Shown here piece by piece: positions 1 through 8,399 of a stretch of 56,810 nt of DNA. The translations under genes and the position numbers were made by a program. Source of the DNA: an uncultured Sulfolobales archaeon (lineage in GTDB: Archaea; Thermoproteota; Thermoprotei_A; Sulfolobales; NBVN01); contig CALKCU010000036.1 in assembly GCA_938083005.1 (NCBI GenBank), positions 1 through 56,810 of the forward strand, in the 5' to 3' direction. Each line of letters starts with the position of its first letter. Position 1 is the first letter of the stretch. A model generated the notes under the pieces. It saw only the letters and a list, made by a program, of their open reading frames with translations. It was not told where the DNA came from and did not search any database.

Positions 1-462
1 AAGGTCGACACCATAAGCACCAAGGTCGACGCCCTGAGCGGCAAGCTCGACACAGTGACCGCGAACCTGAAGAGCGCGCTCGACGCCCTGAGCTCTGTGG
101 ACAAAGACGTCAGCGCCATAAAGACCGACGTGGGTACCATAAAGACCGACGTCAACTCGATAAAGGCTGACGTTGCTGACCTCAAGGGCGTCAAGGCCGA
201 CATCGCCGGAATCAAGTCGGACGTGGCGGCGCTCAAGGCCGACGCTACCGCGATCAGGACGGAGCTAACCGCGATCAGGACGGACCTAGGAGCCGTGAAG
301 ACCGACGTGTCGGGAGTGAGGACCGACGTCGCGGCGATACCGGGTAAGGTCGACTCGGCCACGGTAGCCTCGTACATAGCGGTGGTCTTCGCCCTGCTGG
401 CCTTCGTTATGGCCACCCTGGCGTTCCTGACCATAAGGAAGGTAACCGGGGTTCCGAAGTAG
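1..462 (+). CDS. C-terminal part of a coiled-coil, membrane-anchored cell-surface protein
   Basis: The reading frame is open from the first base, so this is the 3' end of a longer gene; GTG at 55 is only an internal codon. The visible 153 residues are almost entirely heptad-like repeats of the type IKTDV/IKADV/LKSDV, a classic coiled-coil stalk. A transmembrane segment of about 22 hydrophobic residues and a short basic tail (IRKVTGVPK) follow. This stalk-plus-C-terminal-anchor design is that of crenarchaeal S-layer anchors (SlaB or tetrabrachion type). The role is inferred from architecture; no catalytic motif is seen. Other coiled-coil surface proteins fit equally well. Confidence 0.7.
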   Translation, partial: KVDTISTKVDALSGKLDTVTANLKSALDALSSVDKDVSAIKTDVGTIKTDVNSIKADVADLKGVKADIAGIKSDVAALKADATAIRTELTAIRTDLGAVKTDVSGVRTDVAAIPGKVDSATVASYIAVVFALLAFVMATLAFLTIRKVTGVPK

Positions 463-530
463 CATCCGCTCTCACTAAGCTAAACGCGATTTTTCTCCCG
501 CTGTTTCCCCGTTTCTTCCCGGCCAGAGCT

Positions 531-538
531 CTTTTAGC
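531..538 (+). promoter_or_regulatory. TATA box for the GDPD-like gene
   Basis: The sequence cttttagc is centred about 26 bases before the GTG start at 559, so the transcript should begin at or next to the start codon. This leaderless spacing recurs in the window before 3811 (minus strand), 10876, 13649, 23499 (minus strand), 29079 and 42179. Confidence 0.5.
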
Positions 539-558
539 CCCCACCTCACCTAACCGGG

Positions 559-1194
559 GTGTCGCAAGCGGTTAGGGTCTACGTCCTGAGGAAGTTCGAG
601 ACTCGGTCTAGTATCGCTGACCTCCTGAAGCCCGAGCCGAGTGTCGACGGTCTGGTCCTGGAGGTCTGCTCCACCAAGGACCGAGTGCCGGTCATCTGCC
701 CGACCGAGGAGTCCGGAGACCTGGAGGGGGCCTACGCGGAGCTCGGCCTGCCCAGGCTAGAAGAGATCCTGGAGAGCGCCGGAGCGAGCGTGCTCCTCTA
801 CGTCAGGAGCCCCCAGATCGCGGACTCCGCGGCCAGAGCAGTGGAGTCCGCCAGCTCTGCTGAGAGGGTCCGCCTCGTTGTCGAGGACCTCCTCCACGCG
901 AGAGTGGCGAGGAGCGCGTCGGAGCGAGTGAGGGTGGTCCTCAAGCTCTCCAACCCCTACCCCAACGTGTCCCTCCTGGCTAGGGAGGGAGTGGCCGGTC
1001 TAGCCATGCCGGCCCCGGTGCTGAGGCCGAGGGTCGTCAGGGAGTGCTCGAGCAGGGGGTTGGAGGTCTACGCGTGGCTCGTGAACGACGTCTCCCAGGC
1101 CCTCAGGGTCCTCAAGTACGGAGTAGAGCTCCTGGTCACCTCCAGGCCCGATCTCAGGAGAGAGCTTCGCCAGTATCTCGGAGAGCTCGTGTGA
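559..1194 (+). CDS. Degenerate glycerophosphodiester phosphodiesterase-like TIM-barrel protein
   Basis: This 211-residue protein resembles the GDPD family best at its C-terminal end. There SSRGLEVYAWLVND, then ALRVLKYGVE and a final TSRPDL, match the last strands of the GDPD barrel (rGL.vy.WTVnd ... GVdgiiTdrPd). The N-terminal catalytic signatures are not recognisable: there is no HRG..ENT motif, and the metal-binding E.D and HD positions read LEVCST and VICP. The fold call is fairly secure, but hydrolysis of glycerophosphodiesters is doubtful. It stands alone behind its own TATA box and converges on the nucleotidyltransferase gene. Confidence 0.6.
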   Translation: MSQAVRVYVLRKFETRSSIADLLKPEPSVDGLVLEVCSTKDRVPVICPTEESGDLEGAYAELGLPRLEEILESAGASVLLYVRSPQIADSAARAVESASSAERVRLVVEDLLHARVARSASERVRVVLKLSNPYPNVSLLAREGVAGLAMPAPVLRPRVVRECSSRGLEVYAWLVNDVSQALRVLKYGVELLVTSRPDLRRELRQYLGELV

Positions 1195-1201
1195 GCCCGG
1201 C

Positions 1202-1900
1202 CTAAAAGCCCAGGTACTTCGGGGCCTCCTGGGAGGCCTCCTCCACGTCCTTGAGAGTATCTATGGACCTCCAGTAGCACCCCCTGAAGGCCTTCCCGAC
1301 GAGCTTGCCCTCCGCGGCAAGCCTCGGGAAGGTGTCTCTCTCTACGTCCCCCTTGGGCGGCAGGTAGTCGAAGATCTCGGGCCTCATCACGTAGACCCCC
1401 GCGTTTATCAGGTGCTCCTCGAGCACAGGCTTCTCTCTAAACGAGCTCACTCTCCCGGACCCGTCTACCTCGACTATCCCGTAGGGGGACCTCAGGGGGA
1501 CCAGAGCCACGGCCGCTACGGCCTCTGGGAAGCCGTTCAGGTACTCGACGAGCTCCCCCACCGGGATGTTCGTTATCACGTCCCCGTTCACGGCCACGAA
1601 GGTCTCCCTACCGATGACGCTCTCGGCGCTCTTTATCGCACCCCCCGTCCCCAGGGGCTCGTCCTCGACCACGTAGGCGACCCTGACGCCGAACCTGGAC
1701 CCGGAGCCCAGGAACTCTATCAGCCTCTCTCTGTGGTAGCCGGCGAGGATGATGAAGCTGTCGATCCCGCACCTCTTCAGCCACTCGATCTGCCACTCGA
1801 TTATGGGTCTTCCCGATACCTCGACCAGCGGCTTGGGCCTGTCGTCCGTGAGGGGCCTGAGCCTCTTACCGAGGCCCCCAGCGATTATGGCGGCCTTCAA
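1202..1900 (-). CDS. Sugar-1-phosphate nucleotidyltransferase
   Basis: This 232-residue protein has the hallmark N-terminus of the nucleotidyltransferase GT-A fold: AAIIAGGLGKRLRPLT and then RPKPLVEVSGRPI bind NTP. It also has LGTGGAIKSA, the metal-binding VNGDV, and FREKP followed by NAGVYV. It probably makes NDP-sugars (dTDP-glucose or GDP-mannose type) for glycans or surface glycosylation; the base and sugar cannot be told from sequence. It lacks the C-terminal beta-helix of bifunctional GlmU-like enzymes. The start is TTG at 1900. It converges on the GDPD-like gene with a 7-base gap. Confidence 0.85.
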   Translation of the reverse strand: MKAAIIAGGLGKRLRPLTDDRPKPLVEVSGRPIIEWQIEWLKRCGIDSFIILAGYHRERLIEFLGSGSRFGVRVAYVVEDEPLGTGGAIKSAESVIGRETFVAVNGDVITNIPVGELVEYLNGFPEAVAAVALVPLRSPYGIVEVDGSGRVSSFREKPVLEEHLINAGVYVMRPEIFDYLPPKGDVERDTFPRLAAEGKLVGKAFRGCYWRSIDTLKDVEEASQEAPKYLGF

Positions 1901-1989
1901 GCTGCCTCCCAGGGGGGCTACGCCCGGATTAAAAAAGCCCCGAAGGTCGCAGGCTATTTTAGCTTCGTCCGCGAGACCGCGGGGGAAAT

Positions 1990-2550
1990 TTGGGCGTGCT
2001 GAACACCGCGTCCCTGGTGCTAGCGGTATCCGTATTCCTCGCGGCTCTATTCGCGGGGCTGGCCTCTCCTCTACCCATCGAGAGCATAGAGGAGCAGGTC
2101 TCGACGATCGTGGGGCCGGTGGTGAGCTCCGGCGACCCCGCCAGCGTGCTGGCCGGTCTGCTCAGCGTGATACTCTACAACAACGTCGGAGTGGCCGTCA
2201 GGTGCGTGACCCTGGGCTTCACACTCGCCTTCCCTCTCTACGTCCTCTACGCGAACGGCTACATGCTCGGCTCGGTCGTGAGCCACGCCGGGTACGGCTC
2301 TCTGGCCCTGGTGCCCCACGGGGTCTTCGAGCTCCCCGCGATCCTGTATTCGAGCTACCTCGGAGTTAGGATTGGAGTGCTGACCCTGGTCTCGCTGCTC
2401 CTGAGGCTCGCGGGGGGGAGGAGCACTCACTCCCTGTACCGGGAGTACTGGGAGGCGCTGAGAAGACTCGGCTTCGCGCTCCTATTCCTAACCCTGGCCG
2501 CGCTCCTAGAGGTTTTCGTCTCGTTGCCTCTGGGGCGCATGCTTAGGTGA
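1990..2550 (+). CDS. SpoIIM/DUF95-family integral membrane protein
   Basis: This 186-residue membrane protein has an N-terminal hydrophobic helix, then YNNVGVAVRCVTLGF, YANGYMLGSVV and the diagnostic PHGVFELPAI motif of the stage II sporulation protein M family, and a final membrane helix near residues 160-178. In archaea these proteins have no sporulation role and their substrate is unknown; membrane remodelling or transport has been suggested for relatives. The start is TTG at 1990, with GTG at 1996 as an alternative; a TATA-like tattttag lies at 1955-1962. The 122-residue gene follows six bases later, probably in the same transcript. Confidence 0.75.
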   Translation: MGVLNTASLVLAVSVFLAALFAGLASPLPIESIEEQVSTIVGPVVSSGDPASVLAGLLSVILYNNVGVAVRCVTLGFTLAFPLYVLYANGYMLGSVVSHAGYGSLALVPHGVFELPAILYSSYLGVRIGVLTLVSLLLRLAGGRSTHSLYREYWEALRRLGFALLFLTLAALLEVFVSLPLGRMLR

Positions 2551-2556
2551 TGCGAG

Positions 2557-2925
2557 GTGCCCGGTTGTCTCGAGGCGGCCGAGAGGCTCCTCGCGGCGCT
2601 CGACCAGTACTTCAGGAAGAGGGGCCCGGCGACGGCTAGCTACGTCGAGATCACCGGGCAACCGGACGTGAAGGTGGCTCTGCGGGCTGTATACCTCCAC
2701 TACGAGGGGACGGCGGAGCTTCCGCGCCTCGAGGACGCGCTCGGGGTTCTCGGTGCGGAGAGGCTCTTCGACTACCTAAAAGAGAGGCTTGGGTGGAGGC
2801 TGCTGAGCGTGGAGGGAGAGGAGTACGTCTCCATACCATCCGACCAGTACCTAAGGTTCGCCGGCTCCTCCAGGGAGCCTTTGAGAGAGCTCCTGGTGGA
2901 CTACTGCCGCTCGGTCTCCGGATGA
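2557..2925 (+). CDS. Hypothetical protein, probably co-transcribed with the SpoIIM-like gene
   Basis: I do not recognise this 122-residue protein. It is soluble, rich in charged residues and Leu, and predicted to be mostly helical, with no cysteine pairs, signal peptide or membrane segment. Third codon positions are strongly G/C, as in neighbouring genes, which supports real coding. GTG at 2557 lies six bases after the preceding stop, so it is likely the second gene of a two-gene unit. The segment around residues 5-45 could be a small winged-helix-like domain, but that is only a guess. Confidence 0.6.
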   Translation: MPGCLEAAERLLAALDQYFRKRGPATASYVEITGQPDVKVALRAVYLHYEGTAELPRLEDALGVLGAERLFDYLKERLGWRLLSVEGEEYVSIPSDQYLRFAGSSREPLRELLVDYCRSVSG

Positions 2926-2927
2926 TC

Positions 2928-2935
2928 CTTATAAG
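2928..2935 (+). promoter_or_regulatory. TATA box (cttataag) before a candidate sRNA
   Basis: A palindromic cttataag lies just after the stop of the 122-residue gene. It predicts transcription from about 2958 into the short region holding a box C/D-like element. No protein gene follows on this strand before 3914. Confidence 0.4.
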
Positions 2936-2969
2936 CTCTCTCCCGAGATCGCGCGGGGAAGCCTGGGTC

Positions 2970-3026
2970 GCGGAGATGGGGAGAGTCATGCCCACTGAGC
3001 AGTGATGTCGTTTGGGGTAGCCGACT
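2970..3026 (+). ncRNA. Candidate box C/D guide RNA
   Basis: The internal boxes are good: D' is CTGA (2995-2998), then a 3-base spacer, then C' as GTGATGT (3002-3008). Exactly 12 bases later is a D-like CCGA (3021-3024). The outer C box is weak (GAGATGG at 2973-2979). Overall length and spacing fit archaeal C/D sRNAs, and a TATA box stands about 40 bases upstream. The weak C and D boxes keep this tentative. Confidence 0.35.
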
Positions 3027-3043
3027 CCCGGGTTCTCGAGCTC

Positions 3044-3811
3044 CTACAGCACTAGGCTCAGGAGCATGAACTTCTCCGCGGCGTAGGAGTGAGGGTGGAG
3101 CCTCCTCGCCTCCCTCTCCAGGACCCCTCTGTCCTTGTACCTGGAGGATATGTGGAAGAGGAGGAGAAGCCTGCCCCCAGCAGAGGAGGCGAAGGAGGCT
3201 GCTTCGAGGGCCGTTGAATGCTTGAACTCCCTGGCCCTCTCCAGGTCCATCCAGGAGAACGTGGAGTCGTGCACCAAGACCTGGCACCGGAGCCCGAGCC
3301 TCTCGGGACTCAGAGGCCTCGTGTCGGTCAGGTAGCAGACACCGGTATCCCCGCCTAGGCCGACCGCGTAGCCGAGGGTCTCCACGGTGTGGTCCAGGGG
3401 GACTGTGCTGACCGGGGTACCGCGCAGCCTGAGCTCCTCAGACCCCCTCACCTCCTGGATCTCCAGGGAGTCTCCCGGGTCGAAGTAGAGGGAGCTGAAG
3501 CTCTCAGACAGGTACCTCCTGATCCCGGGAGGCCCGACGACCACTAGTGGCGGTGCTGGCTTGAAGAGCAAGGACCTGGTCTGTATGAGCGGTACCAGCC
3601 CCAGGACGTGGTCTCCGTGGAGGTGAGTCACTAGGACTGCGGTCACCTTGTTGAGCCCGAGCCCGGAGCTGACCAACTTGTGCTGGACCCCCTCCCCGGA
3701 GTCCAGGAGTAGAAGAGTCGAGCCTGCTCTTAGGGCCACGGCCGGCATGTCGTCCGGGCCTGCGTCGGGAGCGCTGGTGCCGAGGAAGAGCAGGGAGGTC
3801 CTCACTTCCAC
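3044..3811 (-). CDS. rnz: Ribonuclease Z (tRNA 3' endonuclease)
   Basis: RNase Z removes 3' trailers from pre-tRNAs. The 255-residue protein is a metallo-beta-lactamase with all the RNase Z signatures: FLGTSAP near the N-terminus, THLHGDH (about residues 62-68) for zinc binding, VPLDHT, CYLTDT, LVHDSTFS, FKHSTA and HISSRY at the C-terminal end. Length is slightly short of the usual 300, as in other archaeal short-form enzymes. GTG at 3811 lies about 26 bases after a cttaat element on the minus strand, so the mRNA is probably leaderless. Confidence 0.93.
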   Translation of the reverse strand: MEVRTSLLFLGTSAPDAGPDDMPAVALRAGSTLLLLDSGEGVQHKLVSSGLGLNKVTAVLVTHLHGDHVLGLVPLIQTRSLLFKPAPPLVVVGPPGIRRYLSESFSSLYFDPGDSLEIQEVRGSEELRLRGTPVSTVPLDHTVETLGYAVGLGGDTGVCYLTDTRPLSPERLGLRCQVLVHDSTFSWMDLERAREFKHSTALEAASFASSAGGRLLLLFHISSRYKDRGVLEREARRLHPHSYAAEKFMLLSLVL

Positions 3812-3913
3812 ACCCAGCTGAGCTTCGCACGGCCCTTAATCTGGATCTCGGTCCCGGAGCCGCCGCATCGCAGCTATATTGCCTCGGCTGCGAGTAGTCG
3901 GGGGCGAGGGGAG

Positions 3914-4342
3914 GTGCCGAGCGGGGTAGCGGGCCTCAACTACGAGGAGATGCTCGAGAGGCTGTACTCCAGGCTACCGTCCAGGAGGACTGACGTCCAG
4001 ATCGAGATACCACAGCTCGAGGTCGAGGTCGTGGGGACGCACACGAGGGTCAAGAACTTCAAGCTAGTCTGCGAGATCATAAATAGAGACCCGAGGCTCG
4101 TGCTGAGGTACCTGCTCAAGAGCATGGGAGCCAAGGGGGGTCTGGACAGCGACGGGAACGCTGTCATACACCAGAACGTGAGTAGAGCGTCTCTCAACAA
4201 GCTCTTCGAGAAGTTCATCGAGCTCTACGTCAGGTGTCCCACGTGCCACTCGTACCAGAGCGAGCTCACCAGGAGGGGGAGGATATGGGTCCTCAAGTGC
4301 TTGGGTTGCGGGGCCGAGACTACGGTGAGGTCCGCGTGGTAG
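3914..4342 (+). CDS. Translation initiation factor aIF2 subunit beta
   Basis: aIF2-beta is part of the heterotrimer that carries initiator Met-tRNA to the small ribosomal subunit. The 142-residue protein has the N-terminal helix, the core beginning around TRVKNF with CEIINRDPRLVLRYLLK and GAKGGLD, and a C-terminal zinc ribbon (CPTC ... CLGC). Length is normal for archaea. The start GTG CCG AGC gives MPS; a tatatt element lies about 35 bases upstream. It heads a run of translation-related genes (DUF424, NMD3, aIF1A, Rio1) on the same strand. Confidence 0.95.
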   Translation: MPSGVAGLNYEEMLERLYSRLPSRRTDVQIEIPQLEVEVVGTHTRVKNFKLVCEIINRDPRLVLRYLLKSMGAKGGLDSDGNAVIHQNVSRASLNKLFEKFIELYVRCPTCHSYQSELTRRGRIWVLKCLGCGAETTVRSAW

Positions 4343-4364
4343 AGCCGCTCCCGCGGGTCGATAG

Positions 4365-4724
4365 GTGATGGTGGAGGAGGGGCCAGCTGAGCGCGCCGAG
4401 GAGGCCGGGCGCAGGGCGTCCGTATACGTGAGGGTGGTTGAGGTGGACGAGGGGGGAGTCGTTAGAAGAGTCGCGGGGGTCTGCGACGAGGAGCTCCTCG
4501 GTAGGGTATTTCGCGAGGGGGACCTGGTTCTCGAGGTGAACGAGGAGTTCTTCGGTGGGCATGTCGTCGAGCTCGACGAGGCGGTGGCCATAGTGGAGTC
4601 CTCGGACAACGTGATGGCGGTCGGGGAGCTCGTGGTGAGCAGGCTGATAGAGGCTGGACTCGTCCACCCGCTCTCGGTCAATAGGATAGCCGGCATCCCC
4701 TACGCACTCATACTCAGGTACTAG
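4365..4724 (+). CDS. DUF424 family protein
   Basis: This small archaeal protein belongs to the DUF424 family. Diagnostic stretches are CDEELLGRVFREGD, EEFFGG, SNVMAVGE-like residues, IEAGLVHP and the ending RIAGIPYALI. Its function is not established, though relatives are often found near translation genes, as here between aIF2-beta and NMD3. There are two adjacent starts, GTG at 4365 and ATG at 4368. A 25-residue charged N-terminal extension precedes the conserved domain. NMD3 follows after two bases. Confidence 0.8.
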   Translation: MMVEEGPAERAEEAGRRASVYVRVVEVDEGGVVRRVAGVCDEELLGRVFREGDLVLEVNEEFFGGHVVELDEAVAIVESSDNVMAVGELVVSRLIEAGLVHPLSVNRIAGIPYALILRY

Positions 4725-4726
4725 CC

Positions 4727-5578
4727 TTGGGAAGGTTCTGCGCTGGTTGCGGCCGCGAGGAGTCTCCCGGTAGCCCGCTGATAGACGGGCTCTGCCCCGA
4801 GTGCTTCGTAAGCGCTAGGAGGCTGGTCCAGGTACCCGAGAGGATCGAGGTGGTTAGGTGTCGCGTTTGCGGTGGTGTAAGAACTCGCAGGGGTAGGTTC
4901 TCCCGCACCAGCCTGGAGGACTACGTCCGAGAGGCTGTCGAGGAGAGCGTCGCTAAGGGTAGGCTGGCGGCGGGCGTTGAGCGGGTAACCGTGAGCGGAG
5001 TCGAGCTGCTGGAGGAGGTCCTGGTCGAGCTCGTCGGGGAGGCCTCCGGAGCGACCCTGAGCCAGGCCCTGAGGATCAGGGTGGTTCTCAGGGACACCAC
5101 CTGCCCCGAGTGCCTCATGCGTAAGGCCGGGAGCTTCGGGGCCGTGGTGCAGCTGAGACCCGGCAATCCGAGGGCCGCGCCACTCGTCTCGAGGATAACC
5201 AAGGAGCTCGAGGAGCGGCCGGGGGTGGTGGAGATCAGGGAGGCGGGGGACGGCGTGGACGTGCATGTAGCGGATAAGTCCGCGGCTACGCGGATAGTCA
5301 GGGACCTCAGGTCCAGCTACGTAGCCAAGGTCCTCTCCACGTGGGAGGGGTTCAAGTACGCTCAGAAGAAGCCTAAGGCCGTCTTCTCGGTCAGGATCTA
5401 CGCGGTAACCAGAGGGGACGCGGTCGAGCTACAGGGGAGGGTATACGAGATAGTCGAGGCCAGCCCGCGCGCGGTGGTTTTCCGCGACCCGAGAACTGGC
5501 GAGGTCTTCAGCCTCGATCTGAACAGCTTGTGGAGGCGCAACCCCACCATTCACGAGGGGACCCGAGGCTCGGTTTAG
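4727..5578 (+). CDS. NMD3-like ribosome-associated protein
   Basis: This 283-residue protein is an archaeal NMD3 homologue. It opens with tandem zinc motifs (FCAGCGRE, LCPECF, RCRVCGGV) and has another at TTCPECL (around residue 126). A region resembling the eIF5A-like domain and a C-terminal RVYEIVEASPRAVVF-type OB segment follow. In eukaryotes NMD3 exports the 60S subunit; in archaea, which have no nucleus, a role in large-subunit maturation is inferred. TTG at 4727 places the first Cys pair at residues 5 and 8, which supports this start. Confidence 0.88.
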   Translation: MGRFCAGCGREESPGSPLIDGLCPECFVSARRLVQVPERIEVVRCRVCGGVRTRRGRFSRTSLEDYVREAVEESVAKGRLAAGVERVTVSGVELLEEVLVELVGEASGATLSQALRIRVVLRDTTCPECLMRKAGSFGAVVQLRPGNPRAAPLVSRITKELEERPGVVEIREAGDGVDVHVADKSAATRIVRDLRSSYVAKVLSTWEGFKYAQKKPKAVFSVRIYAVTRGDAVELQGRVYEIVEASPRAVVFRDPRTGEVFSLDLNSLWRRNPTIHEGTRGSV

Positions 5579-5861
5579 CCGTAGCGCCCCCGGCTGGCGG
5601 TGTCTCCGCTAACCGGGTGGCCCACCAGCGGAATCGCCAACGTTACGCGCGGGGCGTTAGGCCCGCCGAGACTGATGCCGCGGTTTTCCACCGCGCTGCG
5701 AGAGGCGCGCAGGGCCGGACGCTCTCTATTCACCGCTTCCCCGAAGCTCTCATTTACGCCGGTGAGCGCTCGCGGCGCCTTTACAGGAGGTGGCCCGCGC
5801 TTCTATCCGGGATGCGGTAGCCCCGGGGATCAAACAATTATTATAGCGTGGGAGTGCACGT
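5579..5861 (+). other. Intergenic region with promoter for aIF1A
   Basis: These 283 bases hold no supported gene. The only features I can defend are several short GC-rich hairpins and an attattatag TATA element at 5838-5847, about 20-25 bases before the aIF1A start. A tgatgcc near 5683 resembles half a C box, but no D box follows at the right distance. Confidence 0.4.
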
Positions 5862-6194
5862 TTGGTGGTGGAGAAGCTGGGCCAGTCCAGACCGAAGGAC
5901 GTACCCGTACCGGAGGGCAAGACGCAGGTCATCTGCGTAGTCAGTCAACTCATCGGCGCGAACTACGTCAAGGTGGTGTGCGCTGACGAGCAGGCGCGGA
6001 TTGCCAGGATACCCGGGAAGCTCAGGAAGAGGGTGTGGATATCCCCGCTCGACGTCGTTCTAGTCGAGCTCTGGGCCGAGGTGAGCGACAGGGGCGACAT
6101 ACTCTACAAGTACTCCAGGGACGAGAGGAAGAAGCTTATTGAGTACGGGTACCTGGACCCTAAGCTCATAGAGTACGCTTCCGGTGCCGTGTAG
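5862..6194 (+). CDS. Translation initiation factor aIF1A
   Basis: The archaeal homologue of eIF1A/IF1 binds the ribosomal A site during initiation. The 110-residue protein has the OB-fold pattern of the family: VISQLIGANYVKVVC-like strands, RIARIPGKLRKRVWI, then DVVLVELW and DRGDILYKYS, with a short C-terminal helix. Candidate starts are TTG 5862 or GTG 5865/5868. Rio1 begins at the last base of the stop codon, so the two are translationally coupled. Confidence 0.95.
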   Translation: MVVEKLGQSRPKDVPVPEGKTQVICVVSQLIGANYVKVVCADEQARIARIPGKLRKRVWISPLDVVLVELWAEVSDRGDILYKYSRDERKKLIEYGYLDPKLIEYASGAV

Positions 6195-6979
6195 TGAGCA
6201 GGGATGTCGAGAGGTTCCTCGACGAGTACTACAGGCTCACGTCGAGAGAGCCGCGCAGGGTAGACAAAGACCTATTCGAGACGGTCGAGGAGGTATTCGA
6301 CTCGGCTACCCTGAGGGCTCTCCTAGAGCTTGTCCGCAGGAGGGTGGTCTACGAGATAAAGGGGGCCGTGAGCGCCGGGAAGGAGGCCAGGGTCTACTGG
6401 GGCAAGGACTTTGAGAGGAGAGACGTAGCTCTAAAGATCTTCCTGACCTCGTCCGCCGAGTTCAGGAAGGGGATAGTCAAGTACCTGGAGGCGGATCCCA
6501 GGTTCTCCGGGAAGGTCCCGAGCTCGACTAGGAAGCTGTACTCCCTGTGGGCCAAGAAGGAGTACAGCAACTACTCTAGGATGTACAGAGCGGGGGTATC
6601 CGTGCCCAAACCCGTGGCCGTGTACGAGAACATACTCGTAATGGACTTCATAGGGAGCGAGGGGGTCCCGGCACCGCTCCTGAAGGACCTCGACCTGGGC
6701 CTGGAGGAGCTAGAGGCCCTCTTCGAGAACATAGCAGAGGACCTGGAGAGGATGGTCTCGAAGGCCAGACTGGTCCACGGGGACTTCAGCGAGTACAACA
6801 TCATGATCTGGAGGGGGAGGCACTACATAATAGACGTGAGCCAGGCCGTGGCCCTGGACCACCCAAACGCGCGAGACTACCTGCTCCGAGACCTGACCAA
6901 CATTGTAAGGTTCTTTAGGAAGAGGGGTCTCGACGTCCCGTCGCCCGACGAACTTCTGAACAGACTGTGGAGGGGCTAG
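6194..6979 (+). CDS. rio1: RIO1-family serine kinase/ATPase
   Basis: Rio1 acts in small-subunit maturation. This 261-residue protein has the RIO nucleotide-binding loop ISAGKEARVYWG-like (GAVSAGKEARVYWG), the catalytic loop HGDFSEYNIM (about residue 195) and the metal-binding IIDVSQAV that replaces DFG in RIO kinases. The GTG start overlaps the aIF1A stop by one base. The aIF1A-Rio1 pairing is conserved in archaea; the KH protein that often follows lies elsewhere in this window (21633-22241). Confidence 0.95.
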   Translation: MSRDVERFLDEYYRLTSREPRRVDKDLFETVEEVFDSATLRALLELVRRRVVYEIKGAVSAGKEARVYWGKDFERRDVALKIFLTSSAEFRKGIVKYLEADPRFSGKVPSSTRKLYSLWAKKEYSNYSRMYRAGVSVPKPVAVYENILVMDFIGSEGVPAPLLKDLDLGLEELEALFENIAEDLERMVSKARLVHGDFSEYNIMIWRGRHYIIDVSQAVALDHPNARDYLLRDLTNIVRFFRKRGLDVPSPDELLNRLWRG

Positions 6980-7140
6980 CTGGGGGCGCGCCCCGCTTCT
7001 CGGAGCCTCCGCGAGGACTGCTCCGGGGAGGTGAGTAGCACTCGAGCGGAGCTACCTTTGACCAGCGCGGGAGGGGTCCCGGGGCTTCCGAACGCACGTA
7101 AAGTCCTTAAGCCCTTGAAGCGTATACCTCGGGGTCGGGG

Positions 7141-8397
7141 TTGAGGAGGCTGAAAATCGTAGTGGTAGTCGCGGATGGCCTGGGGGATAGACCCGTCCCG
7201 GAGCTCGGGATGAGGACTCCGCTGGAGCTGGTAGACTTCAGCCCGGTAGCCGATCTGCTGTCCAGATCCGCGGTGGGCCTCTGGGACCCCATACGGCCGG
7301 GCGTGAGACCCGGGAGCGATACTGCGCACCTAGCCCTTTTCGGAGTAGACCCCATCAACAACTACCCCGGCAGGGGACCTTTCGAGGCCATAGGTGCCGG
7401 GGCCTCGCTGAGGCCGGGGGACGTAGCGTTCAGGGGGAACCTCGCCACGGTCAGTGACGAGATGGTGGTCATCGACAGGAGAGCGGGTAGAGTAATACCT
7501 GAGGCGAAGCAGCTGGTCGAGTACCTCAACCAGAACATCGGCGAGATAGAGGGGGTGAGAGTGGAGGTCTACCACGCGACTGAGCACAGGGTGGCCGTGG
7601 TGTTTAGGGGCCCGGGCCTATCCGATGCCGTTAGCGACACCGATCCCCACTCCGAGGGGGTAAGGGTGCTGGAGTCTAGACCTCTGGCCGACGATGAGGC
7701 TGCGCGCAGGACTGCCAGGGTCGTGAACGCGTTCACCAAGAGAGTCGCTGAGCTGCTGAGGGACTGTCCCCTGAACGCCAGGAGAGAGGAGAGGGGAGCG
7801 CCCCCAGTCAACGCCATACTGCTCAGGGGCGCGGGCAAGATGGTGAGGTACCCGAGGTTCTCCGAGAGGGGGGAGCTGGATGTAGCGAGGGCTGTGGCTA
7901 TCTCGGCTACGGCGCTGGTGAAGGGCGTATGCGCTCTCCTAGGCTTCGAAGTGGTGACCCCCGAGGGAGCCACCGGGGGGATAGACAGCGACCTAATGTC
8001 CAAGGCCCGCGCGGCAGTGGAGTTCTACAGGAGGGGCTACGACCTCATCTACGTCCACGTCAAGGGCGCGGACGCGGCCTCCCACGACGGGAACCCCTAC
8101 GCCAAGGTGGATATGATCGAGAGAACCCTGAGGGTTCTATCGTACATAGCGGACAACGTGGACCTGGAGGACGTCGTGATATCGTTCCTGGGAGATCATA
8201 CGACCCCGGTGACCGTGAGAGACCACACCTCGGATCCCGTGCCGGTAGCGGTCTACGCTCCCGGGATCCTCACCGATGGGTTCTCCAGGCTCACCGAGAA
8301 GGAGGCCAGGAGGGGTTCCCTCGGGAGACTGAGGAGCGTGGAGCTCTTCGGGACCTTGATGGACTACGCTGGGAGGATCGAGAAATTCGGTGCCTGA
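7141..8397 (+). CDS. apgM: 2,3-bisphosphoglycerate-independent phosphoglycerate mutase, archaeal type
   Basis: ApgM interconverts 3- and 2-phosphoglycerate in glycolysis and gluconeogenesis. The 418-residue length matches the archaeal family. Visible motifs of the alkaline-phosphatase superfamily are VVADGLGDRP (first metal Asp), GSDTAHLALFGVDP with the catalytic Ser, GRGPFEAIGAG, FRGNLATV, and a C-terminal GDHTTPV with metal ligands. TTG at 7141 starts right at the first strand. TmcA begins three bases after the stop. Confidence 0.95.
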   Translation: MRRLKIVVVVADGLGDRPVPELGMRTPLELVDFSPVADLLSRSAVGLWDPIRPGVRPGSDTAHLALFGVDPINNYPGRGPFEAIGAGASLRPGDVAFRGNLATVSDEMVVIDRRAGRVIPEAKQLVEYLNQNIGEIEGVRVEVYHATEHRVAVVFRGPGLSDAVSDTDPHSEGVRVLESRPLADDEAARRTARVVNAFTKRVAELLRDCPLNARREERGAPPVNAILLRGAGKMVRYPRFSERGELDVARAVAISATALVKGVCALLGFEVVTPEGATGGIDSDLMSKARAAVEFYRRGYDLIYVHVKGADAASHDGNPYAKVDMIERTLRVLSYIADNVDLEDVVISFLGDHTTPVTVRDHTSDPVPVAVYAPGILTDGFSRLTEKEARRGSLGRLRSVELFGTLMDYAGRIEKFGA

Positions 8398-8399
8398 AG

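Noticed and set aside
7929-8399. TmcA frame open far upstream of 8400
   Set aside because: This part overlaps apgM out of frame and lacks TmcA similarity; TTG 8400 follows the apgM stop by three bases and starts the family-like sequence.
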